DNA from: Comamonas sp. lk
GTDB lineage: Bacteria; Pseudomonadota; Gammaproteobacteria; Burkholderiales; Burkholderiaceae_C
DNA length: 6,038 nucleotides
Direction: 5' to 3'
Assembly: GCA_945875225.1 (NCBI GenBank)
Contig: CAMCJY010000134.1
Location: 1 to 6,038, forward strand
The position numbers and the translations under genes were made by a program. Below are positions 1 through 4,530 of the stretch, piece after piece; positions within the stretch are counted from its first letter, which is position 1; each line of letters opens with the position of its first letter. The notes beneath the pieces are model-generated. The model made no database searches. It saw only the letters and a list, made by a program, of their open reading frames with translations, and had not been told where the DNA came from.

Positions 1-204
1 AATTGCATCGCCCCCGGCTTTATCGCCACCGATATGACCGCTGCCCTGAGCCAGGAGCAGCAAAATGCCTTGCAAACCCAGATCCCCTTGGGGCATTTGG
101 GCCAGCCCGCGGACATCGCGCATGCGGTGGTCTATCTGGCCTCGCCGCAAGCGGCCTATGTGACGGGCCAGGAACTGCACATCAACGGTGGCATGTATAT
201 GTAA
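1..204 (+). CDS. fabG: 3-oxoacyl-[ACP] reductase FabG, C-terminal part (5' end outside window)
   Basis: This is the last 67 codons of FabG, the cytosolic NADPH-dependent reductase that converts 3-ketoacyl-ACP to 3-hydroxyacyl-ACP in fatty acid elongation. The frame is open from base 1 and ends at TAA 202-204. What is visible is the typical end of a short-chain dehydrogenase/reductase of the FabG type: an APGFIATDMT segment (substrate-loop region after the catalytic Tyr/Lys, which lie outside the window), a PLGHLGQPADIAHAVVYLAS stretch, and the FabG-like ending VTGQELHINGGMYM. Its place directly before acpP and fabF matches the conserved fab cluster. The NADPH-binding and catalytic parts cannot be checked here. 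Another SDR is possible in principle, but the ending and the neighbours make FabG very likely. Confidence 0.95.
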   Translation, partial: NCIAPGFIATDMTAALSQEQQNALQTQIPLGHLGQPADIAHAVVYLASPQAAYVTGQELHINGGMYM

Positions 205-221
205 AGTAGTATCCGTTTGGA

Positions 222-267
222 CGCCTTTGTGTCCGCAAGGCGGCTACGGCGAGCGCGAAGCGCCCGC
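222..267 (+). promoter_or_regulatory. two small hairpins in the fabG-acpP spacer
   Basis: CGCCTT (222-227) pairs with AAGGCG (237-242) around a 9-base loop. GCG-A-GCGC (249-256) pairs with GCGC-C-CGC (260-267) around a GAA loop with one A/C mismatch. Neither is followed by a T-run, so they are not obvious terminators. They might mark a processing or pausing point between fabG and the highly expressed acpP; that role is inference. Confidence 0.35.
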
Positions 268-269
268 AC

Positions 270-278
270 TGGTAAAAT
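270..278 (+). promoter_or_regulatory. possible extended -10 promoter for acpP
   Basis: TGGTAAAAT at 270-278 matches the extended -10 pattern TGnTATAAT with one change in the hexamer. No good -35 hexamer is found at the expected distance (around 250-256), where the sequence is GC-rich and hairpin-forming. A start near 285 would give a short acpP leader of about 27 bases. acpP often has its own promoter because ACP is needed in large amounts. Only the -10 is directly supported. Confidence 0.4.
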
Positions 279-311
279 CGCGGACTGTTTCACCACCCTT
301 AGAGGGAACCC

Positions 312-551
312 ATGAGCGATATCGAAGTACGTGTCAAGAAAATCATCGCCGAGCAACTCGGTGTGGAAGAGTCCCAAGTCACCAATGAAAAAGCCTTTGT
401 GGCCGATTTGGGTGCCGATTCGCTGGACACGGTGGAACTGGTGATGGCCTTGGAAGATGAATTCGGCATCGAAATCCCCGACGAAGACGCCGAAAAAATC
501 ACTACGGTGCAAAACGCGGTGGACTACGCCATGACCCACAAAAAGGCCTAA
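312..551 (+). CDS. acpP: acyl carrier protein AcpP
   Basis: This is a 79-residue acidic acyl carrier protein, the cytosolic shuttle that holds growing acyl chains on a 4'-phosphopantetheine arm during type II fatty acid synthesis. The invariant attachment motif LGADSLDTVELVM is present, with the modified serine at residue 37, followed by the acidic helix EDEFGIEIPDEDAEKI that docks onto partner enzymes. Length and motif spacing match E. coli AcpP. The start is ATG 312, with a GAGGG ribosome binding site at 302-306, five bases away; the stop is TAA 549-551. The gene lies between fabG and fabF, its usual context. It is probably transcribed both from upstream fab promoters and from a promoter in the fabG-acpP spacer. 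Nothing is unusual in the protein. Confidence 0.98.
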   Translation: MSDIEVRVKKIIAEQLGVEESQVTNEKAFVADLGADSLDTVELVMALEDEFGIEIPDEDAEKITTVQNAVDYAMTHKKA

Positions 552-561
552 TTGGCCTGGT

Positions 562-591
562 CCGACACCCGCTTTTGCGGCCGGGTGTTGG
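562..591 (+). promoter_or_regulatory. 10-bp hairpin after acpP
   Basis: Bases 562-571 (CCGACACCCG) pair with 582-591 (CGGGTGTTGG) around a 10-base loop, giving ten pairs including one G-T. It begins 10 bases after the acpP stop codon. The bases after it (GAAAGCC) are not a T-run, so it is more likely a 3'-end stabiliser or pause site than a standard intrinsic terminator. It could help keep acpP transcripts more abundant than fabF transcripts; that is inference. Confidence 0.5.
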
Positions 592-595
592 GAAA

Positions 596-647
596 GCCTC
601 GGCAGCCGGCCTTTGCGCAAGCTGCCCGAGGCTCTGGCGGCAGAGCC
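596..647 (+). promoter_or_regulatory. two overlapping, mutually exclusive hairpins before fabF
   Basis: Hairpin A pairs GCCTCGGCAGC (596-606) with GCTGCCCGAGGC (621-632), eleven pairs with one bulged C. Hairpin B pairs GGCTCTG (630-636) with CAGAGCC (641-647) around a GCGG loop, seven perfect pairs. They share bases 630-632, so both cannot form completely at once. There is no T-run after either. The arrangement resembles a switch or a processing region between acpP and fabF, but no ligand or leader peptide is evident. Confidence 0.45.
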
Positions 648-684
648 GCTGCGCGCAGTGTGTGATTGTCGCAACGTTAAATAC

Positions 685-690
685 AGGTGA
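685..690 (+). promoter_or_regulatory. ribosome binding site for fabF
   Basis: AGGTGA at 685-690 matches part of the anti-Shine-Dalgarno complement AGGAGGTGATC. Aligned on the AGG it lies five bases before ATG 693. It overlaps the in-frame GTG at 687-689, which therefore cannot be the start it serves. This decides for ATG 693. Confidence 0.7.
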
Positions 691-692
691 GT

Positions 693-1937
693 ATGTCCCG
701 TCGTCGTGTAGTAGTTACCGGTTTGGGCTGTGTCAGCCCTGTGGGCAATACCGTAGATGAGGCTTGGGCCAATTTGCTGGCAGGCACATCGGGTATCGGC
801 TTAATCAGCAAATTTGACGCAAGTGCCTTTGCCTGCCGCATTGCCGGCGAGGTGCGTGGCTTGGACTTGGATCGCTACATTAGCCCCAAGGAAGCGCGCG
901 CCATGGATAGCTTCATCCACTACGGCATTGTTGCGGCTGCGCAGGCTGTGGAGGACGCAGGCCTGGCCACCGGGGAGGCGCTGGGCGAAGAGGAAGCCAC
1001 GCGCATTGGTTGCGTCATCGGCTCGGGCATCGGCGGCCTACCCATGATCGAGCACACCAATATCGAATTTACCGCGCGGGGTCCGCGGCGCATTTCGCCG
1101 TTTTTCGTCCCCGCCTCGATTATCAATATGACCGCCGGCCATGTGTCCATGCGCTTTGGCTTTAAAGGGCCCAATATCGCGATTGCCACTGCGTGCACCA
1201 CCGGCCTGCATTGCATCGGCGAGGCCGGCCGCATGATTGAGTACGGCGACGCCGACGTCATGGTCGCAGGGGGATCGGAAGCCGCCGTGTCCCACCTCGG
1301 GGTGGGTGGATTTGCCGCCATGCGGGCCCTGAGTACCCGCAACGACGACCCGGCTACGGCCTCACGCCCCTGGGACAAAGACCGCGATGGTTTTGTGCTG
1401 GGCGAGGGTGGCGGCATCATGGTGCTGGAAGAATACGAACACGCCAAGGCACGCGGCGCCCGTATTTATGCTGAATTGGCTGGCTTTGGCATGAGCGGCG
1501 ATGCCGGCCACATGACCGCGCCCAATATGGACGGTCCGCGCCGCGCCATGCTCAGCGCGATGCGCAACGCATCTCTCAATCCGCAAGACATCGATTACCT
1601 CAATGCGCACGGCACCTCCACGCCCCTGGGGGATATCAATGAAACCAATGCCATCAAGGCTGCGTTGGGTGAACACGCCAAGCGCATCGTGGTTAGTTCC
1701 ACCAAATCCATGACCGGGCATTTGCTAGGTGGTGCCGGCGGCCTGGAGTCGGTATTTACCGTGCTGGCCCTTTACCACCAGAAATGCCCACCGACTATTA
1801 ATTTGCTCAACCAGGACCCGGAGTGCGACCTGGACTTCTGCGCCAACCAGGCGCGTGATATGCCGATCCGCGCGGCTTTGAAAAATAACTTCGGCTTCGG
1901 CGGCACCAACGGTGCTTTGGTGTTCAAGCGCGCTTAA
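693..1937 (+). CDS. fabF: 3-oxoacyl-[ACP] synthase II FabF (KAS II)
   Basis: FabF condenses malonyl-ACP with an acyl-ACP in the elongation steps of fatty acid synthesis; in E. coli it also controls temperature-dependent cis-vaccenate production. The 414-residue length is the family norm. The thiolase-fold catalytic set is complete: nucleophile Cys168 in ATACTTGLH, His306 in NAHGTSTPLGD, Lys338 in SSTKSMTGH and His343 in the same motif. The C-terminal NNFGFGGTNG contains the gatekeeping Phe400. N-terminal SRRRVVVTGLGCVSPVGNT and central RPWDKDRDGFVLGEG are typical KAS II segments. The start is ATG 693, because MSRRRVVVTG aligns with the E. coli start and has an AGGTGA site; GTG 687 would add only two residues and destroy that site. 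The gene follows acpP and precedes a membrane protein gene by 35 bases, so the two may be co-transcribed. Confidence 0.98.
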   Translation: MSRRRVVVTGLGCVSPVGNTVDEAWANLLAGTSGIGLISKFDASAFACRIAGEVRGLDLDRYISPKEARAMDSFIHYGIVAAAQAVEDAGLATGEALGEEEATRIGCVIGSGIGGLPMIEHTNIEFTARGPRRISPFFVPASIINMTAGHVSMRFGFKGPNIAIATACTTGLHCIGEAGRMIEYGDADVMVAGGSEAAVSHLGVGGFAAMRALSTRNDDPATASRPWDKDRDGFVLGEGGGIMVLEEYEHAKARGARIYAELAGFGMSGDAGHMTAPNMDGPRRAMLSAMRNASLNPQDIDYLNAHGTSTPLGDINETNAIKAALGEHAKRIVVSSTKSMTGHLLGGAGGLESVFTVLALYHQKCPPTINLLNQDPECDLDFCANQARDMPIRAALKNNFGFGGTNGALVFKRA

Positions 1938-1946
1938 GGCGGCACT

Positions 1947-1979
1947 ATGAGCGGTGATCACGGGGACAGACCTTGTTAA
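1947..1979 (+). other. possible 10-codon upstream ORF before the YgfX-like gene
   Basis: ATG 1947 with a purine-rich AAGGCGG at 1936-1942 opens a frame of ten codons (MSGDHGDRPC) ending at TAA 1977-1979. It overlaps the TTG at 1973 that starts the next gene in another frame. It could couple translation, or it could be the true ancestral start cut off by a frameshift or base-call error. A chance ATG is also quite possible. Confidence 0.2.
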
Positions 1980-2431
1980 GCCAGGCGCTTCCCGCTCGTG
2001 TGCACTTTGGCCGCGCGCCCACCCATGCAGCTGTTTTGCTGGGGCTGGGGTTTACCAACCTTGCCGTACTGCTGGCACTGGGTCTGCATGGGGCCCCGAC
2101 GCTCTCTTTGGCCGGCCTGGCGCTTCTTTTTTGCCTGATTTTTTTTCTGGCAGCATGGTTATGGTGGCTAACACCCGGCGGCAGCTTGGGATGGGATGGC
2201 AGCGCCTGGCGCTGGTCCTTGTGGTCGCAGGATGAAGTTTGTCAGGTGCATTGGGCTGTGGCCCTGCCCGGTTTTTCGGTATTGCGTTTGTCCGCTGGAA
2301 ACGCAGATGTGCGATGGCTGCTGACCGGGCCGGTGTGGGAGCGGGAGCCGCAGTGGATCGCATTGCGACGTGCGCTGCTTGCTCATGGGGCGCAGGCTGA
2401 GGGCTTAGCGCTCGGGCGAATCAGGGTTTAA
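1973..2431 (+). CDS. small inner-membrane protein, YgfX/CptA-like (tentative)
   Basis: The product has 152 residues. Two hydrophobic segments are visible, about residues 20-38 and 45-66 (the latter with LLFCLIFFLAAWLWW), followed by a soluble domain of about 85 residues. The layout fits the YgfX/CptA family (Pfam Cpta_toxin): two N-terminal helices, then a G-x-L-x-W-D-G-x-x-W motif (residues 70-79 here), a V-LRL strand, a WLL motif near residue 115 and a P-x-W-x-x-LRRAL ending (126-135). E. coli YgfX is about 135 residues, is paired with SdhE/CptB, and has been reported to affect FtsZ and MreB. Family membership is my pattern judgement, not a search result. The start is weak: TTG 1973 has GGGGA at 1962-1966, six bases away; GTG 2000 is the next choice and ATG 1947 is out of frame. 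In related genomes I expect a similar gene between fabF and rpoE. Confidence 0.7.
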   Translation: MLSQALPARVHFGRAPTHAAVLLGLGFTNLAVLLALGLHGAPTLSLAGLALLFCLIFFLAAWLWWLTPGGSLGWDGSAWRWSLWSQDEVCQVHWAVALPGFSVLRLSAGNADVRWLLTGPVWEREPQWIALRRALLAHGAQAEGLALGRIRV

Positions 2432-2570
2432 CAGCGAATCTGTTAGCCTCATAACGAATAGATGTAAAGTTTTTGTCGAGGGTTTGCTTTTTCGCCGCCA
2501 GGTTGTATTCGTTTGGGCTTGTATGGATTCTGCAGATGCGCACTGCCGCGCACCGTTTGTTTGGGAAATG

Positions 2571-2576
2571 AGAGGA
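2571..2576 (+). promoter_or_regulatory. ribosome binding site deciding the mucD start
   Basis: AGAGGA at 2571-2576 lies eight bases before ATG 2585, an ideal distance, but touches ATG 2576, which would leave no spacing. This favours ATG 2585 as the main start. A weaker GGGAAA at 2563-2568 could serve ATG 2576. Confidence 0.6.
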
Positions 2577-2584
2577 TGAAACCG

Positions 2585-4057
2585 ATGTTTGCATTTGCCG
2601 TTTTTGACCGCTTACGCGCAGGACTGCCCGTTTTGGCGGCCGCGCTCCTAGGAATAACTTTGTTGGCCGGGCCCACGCAGTCCGTGCACGCCCAGGCGCG
2701 CGCGTTGCCCGATTTCACCGAATTGGTCGAGCAACTTGGGCCCTCGGTAGTGAATATCCGTACCTTGCAGAAAGTCTCTAGTCGTCAGCAGCCTAGTGGC
2801 CCAGGCGATGAGGAAATGTTGGAGTTTTTTCGTCGTTTTGGTCTGCCTATGCCCAATGTACCCAGGCAGGCGCCGCGCAATAACCGGTCCGCGCCCGAAG
2901 AGGAGGTGCCGCGCGGTGTGGGCTCTGGCTTTGTCTTTTCCCAAGACGGCCTGATCATGACCAATGCGCACGTCATCGATGGGGCTGACGAGGTGCTGGT
3001 GACCTTGATGGACAAGCGAGAATTTAAAGCCAAGATCATTGGCGCGGACAAACGCAGCGATGTGGCGCTGGTCAAAATTGAAGCCACCGGTCTGACCCCG
3101 GTCAAAGTGGGCGATGTCGGCCGGCTGAAAGTCGGTGAGTGGGTGATGGCCATCGGTTCGCCCTTCGGGTTTGAAAACACGGTGACCGCCGGTATCGTCA
3201 GCGCCAAGCAGCGCTACACCGACGACACCGACTACCTACCCTTCATCCAGACCGATGTGGCAATTAACCCGGGGAATTCGGGCGGTCCCTTGATCAATAT
3301 GCGGGGCGAAGTGGTGGGCATCAACAGCCAGATTTACTCGCGTTCGGGCGGGTTTATGGGTATTTCCTTTTCAATACCTATGGACGAGGCGGTGCGGGTG
3401 GTGGAGCAGCTGCGTAGTCAGGGCCGGGTGTCTCGGGGGCGCATCGGCGTGGGCATCGCGCCAGTGAGCAAGGAGCTGGCAGAGTCTTTGGGCCTGCCTA
3501 AGGCCCAAGGTGCGCTAGTGACCAGCGTAGAAGCGGGTGCACCGGCGGACAAGGCGGGGGTGGAGCCGGGCGACGTTATTTTGCGTTTCAATGGAAAACC
3601 GATTGAGAAGTCAATTGATTTGCCGCGCACGGTTGGGGAGATCAAGCCCGGTAGCAAAGCCACAGTCATCGTGCAACGGCGCGGTGCAACGAAAGAGCTG
3701 AGCGTGACCGTCGCCGAGATTGAGGTGGAGAAAACAGCGGCCAAGCCGGGGCCTGCCGAAGCCAAACCCAAAGCCGCAGCCGGTCAGGTCTTGGGCATGA
3801 GTGTGAGTGAACTGACCGAAGCCCAGAAGAAGGAGTTGCGCGTCAAAGGCGGCGTGGGTGTGGACACCGCCACCGATTCGGCAGCACGCGCTGGGCTGCG
3901 CCAGGGAGATGTCATTCTGGCTATCGGCAATGTCGAAGTTGGATCCGTCAAAGAGTTTGAAGCGGTGGTGGCCAAGCTGGATAAAAGTAAGGCGATCAAT
4001 GTGCTTTTCCGGCGCGGCGAATGGACGCAATACGCCTTGATTAAACCGGCAAACTAA
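2585..4057 (+). CDS. mucD: periplasmic serine protease MucD (DegP/HtrA family)
   Basis: This is a 490-residue envelope protease that degrades misfolded periplasmic proteins. The N-terminus is a signal peptide: Arg-containing n-region, hydrophobic core LPVLAAALLGITLLAG (about 14-29) and a VHA-Q cleavage site after Ala36. The trypsin-like domain (about 45-275) has the full triad: His129 in TNAHV, Asp159 in RSDVALVK and Ser232 in GNSGGPL. Two PDZ domains follow, about 285-378 and 400-485, separated by an Ala/Lys/Pro-rich linker (383-400). The one-letter end is LIKPAN. ATG 2585 is chosen from the Shine-Dalgarno spacing; ATG 2576 (three extra residues) is the alternative. MucD orthologues usually lie directly after rseB in a sigma-E operon, but here the gene follows a YgfX-like gene and a 153-base spacer. 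I see no sigma-E type GAACTT/TCTGA promoter before it. DegP or DegQ naming is equally defensible. Confidence 0.95.
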   Translation: MFAFAVFDRLRAGLPVLAAALLGITLLAGPTQSVHAQARALPDFTELVEQLGPSVVNIRTLQKVSSRQQPSGPGDEEMLEFFRRFGLPMPNVPRQAPRNNRSAPEEEVPRGVGSGFVFSQDGLIMTNAHVIDGADEVLVTLMDKREFKAKIIGADKRSDVALVKIEATGLTPVKVGDVGRLKVGEWVMAIGSPFGFENTVTAGIVSAKQRYTDDTDYLPFIQTDVAINPGNSGGPLINMRGEVVGINSQIYSRSGGFMGISFSIPMDEAVRVVEQLRSQGRVSRGRIGVGIAPVSKELAESLGLPKAQGALVTSVEAGAPADKAGVEPGDVILRFNGKPIEKSIDLPRTVGEIKPGSKATVIVQRRGATKELSVTVAEIEVEKTAAKPGPAEAKPKAAAGQVLGMSVSELTEAQKKELRVKGGVGVDTATDSAARAGLRQGDVILAIGNVEVGSVKEFEAVVAKLDKSKAINVLFRRGEWTQYALIKPAN

Positions 4058-4153
4058 GCGCAAAGGCTGCCAGACGGCTGCCAAGGACTGCTTTGGCTTG
4101 TCGGTTTGCGGCTGCTTGGCCCTGGCCCGAAGCTTGGAAAGCCCTTATTTAAC

Positions 4154-4229
4154 GGTTTTTCAGGCCCGCGTGCTACAAAATCTGATTGATGATTTAGTTA
4201 GAATGACCCCCTGAAAAGCCCGTTTTCGG
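4154..4229 (+). repeat. inverted repeat with competing hairpin
   Basis: GGTTTTTCAGG (4154-4164) can pair with CCTGAAAAGCC (4210-4220), eleven pairs with one G-T, enclosing a 45-base AT-rich loop. The right arm can instead form a local hairpin, CTGAAAA (4211-4217) with TTTTCGG (4223-4229), loop GCCCG. The two foldings exclude each other. The function is unknown; as DNA it could also be a protein-binding inverted repeat. Confidence 0.4.
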
Positions 4230-4295
4230 TAATAAAGTGGTTTGCAAAATTCGCGATACGAAATGTTCGTGCGTGCTGCACATGCCATCAACACC

Positions 4296-4340
4296 TTATT
4301 CACATGGTTTGCTTACAGTCTGTGTATAACTTGTGAATAA
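4296..4340. promoter_or_regulatory. cluster of three DnaA boxes
   Basis: Three perfect matches to the TTATNCACA DnaA-box consensus lie within 45 bases. TTATTCACA is at 4296-4304 on the + strand; TGTGTATAA at 4321-4329 and TGTGAATAA at 4332-4340 are on the - strand, reading TTATACACA and TTATTCACA. The last two are 11 bases apart, about one helical turn, in the same orientation. The first faces them. They lie roughly 50 to 90 bases upstream of the predicted transcription start near 4389, so DnaA could control that promoter or be titrated here. The usual oriC markers (dnaA, dnaN, rpmH, gyrB) are not in the window, so calling this the replication origin is not justified. Confidence 0.6.
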
Positions 4341-4354
4341 ATTTATGCTGTCGA

Positions 4355-4382
4355 TTGACAACAAGCCAATCCCTCCTATATG
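4355..4382 (+). promoter_or_regulatory. sigma-70 promoter upstream of the lepA leader / candidate small RNA
   Basis: A perfect -35 TTGACA (4355-4360) is followed after 16 bases by TATATG (4377-4382), a four-of-six -10 hexamer. Transcription would start near 4388-4390. The -35 is part of a short inverted repeat, TGTC-GATT-GACA (4349-4360), a possible operator. It is the best promoter match in the window and lies just downstream of the DnaA-box cluster. Confidence 0.6.
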
Positions 4383-4388
4383 CAAGCG

Positions 4389-4487
4389 CGTCGTTTTACG
4401 CTTTTTCCCTACAATGAAGTTCCAGCTTTCGCAGTTGCCAATGATGGTTGGTTCAGGGCGCGTCGTTCATCCGACGCGCCCTTTTTT
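4389..4487 (+). ncRNA. candidate ~100-nt small RNA or attenuated lepA leader
   Basis: The segment is bounded by a promoter (-35/-10 at 4355-4382) and a strong intrinsic terminator (4456-4487), with no credible reading frame. The predicted RNA begins with a small hairpin, GCGT 4388-4391 with ACGC 4398-4401, then a largely open region with CCTACAATGAAG, and a weak CCAA/TTGG hairpin (4438-4441 and 4448-4451) before the terminator. Two explanations remain open. It may be an independent small RNA, or it may be the leader of lepA with transcription limited by the terminator. I do not recognise it as a known RNA family. The exact 5' end is inferred from promoter spacing. Confidence 0.4.
4456..4487 (+). 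terminator. strong intrinsic terminator 44 bases before lepA
   Basis: GGGCGCGTCG (4456-4465) pairs perfectly with CGACGCGCCC (4472-4481) around the six-base loop TTCATC, and six T residues follow directly (4482-4487). This is a textbook rho-independent terminator on the + strand. It is too far from mucD (400 bases) to be simply its own terminator. It fits better as the end of a transcript starting near 4389, or as an attenuator in front of lepA. Confidence 0.9.
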
Positions 4488-4530
4488 CTGCTCCTGCCTT
4501 TTTAATTCAATCTCTTGACCCTCCTGCTTG

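Larger units (their letters stand above)
4058..4530 (+). other. 473-base gene-free region between mucD and lepA
   Basis: No convincing coding sequence is present on either strand. The first 80 bases are GC-rich and contain a direct repeat GGCTGCCA (4065-4072 and 4076-4083) and a weak hairpin, GCCAA 4080-4084 with TTGGC 4093-4097. No clear intrinsic terminator for mucD is visible. From about 4141 to 4380 GC falls to roughly 41% by hand count. This part holds a long-range stem, an ACGAA-ATG-TTCGT inverted repeat (4258-4270), three DnaA-box matches and a promoter. The last part holds an intrinsic terminator and a pyrimidine-rich lepA leader with CTCCTGC twice (4491-4497, 4521-4527). Weak -10-like hexamers also occur at 4174-4179 and 4199-4204, without good -35 partners. 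Confidence 0.8.

Noticed and set aside
156..674. Antisense reading frames across acpP and the other genes
   Set aside because: They are mirror frames of strongly supported genes, with His/Arg/Ser-rich composition and no recognisable motif.
687..692. GTG 687 as the fabF start
   Set aside because: It adds two residues not found in typical FabF and overlaps the AGGTGA ribosome binding site that serves ATG 693.
1954..2235. 93-codon GTG-start frame overlapping the YgfX-like gene
   Set aside because: It lies in another frame of the same strand, lacks coherent membrane segments and ends mid-way. The frame at 1973-2431 has two clear hydrophobic helices and family-like motifs.
2432..2575. Sigma-E promoter or rseB remnant before mucD
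   Set aside because: No GAACTT-like -35 with a TCTGA-like -10 was found, and translations of the spacer show no RseB-like segment. Only weak sigma-70 fragments such as TTGCTT and TATTCG are present.
2513..2584. Longer mucD starting upstream of ATG 2576
   Set aside because: The extra residues place a Cys-rich non-signal stretch before the signal peptide and have no ribosome binding site; ATG 2585 has an ideal AGAGGA site.
4315..4323. ACAG-T-CTGT as a LexA site
   Set aside because: The half-sites are in the wrong order and spacing for the proteobacterial CTGT-N8-ACAG operator.
4141..4380. Calling the AT-richer region the chromosomal oriC
   Set aside because: DnaA boxes and low GC fit, but none of the usual origin neighbours is present and no skew can be computed from this window; kept only as a DnaA-box cluster.
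4333..4518. 61-codon frame across the promoter and terminator before lepA
   Set aside because: It begins inside a DnaA box, runs through the -35, -10 and terminator, and has no ribosome binding site; the internal ATG 4414 also lacks one.
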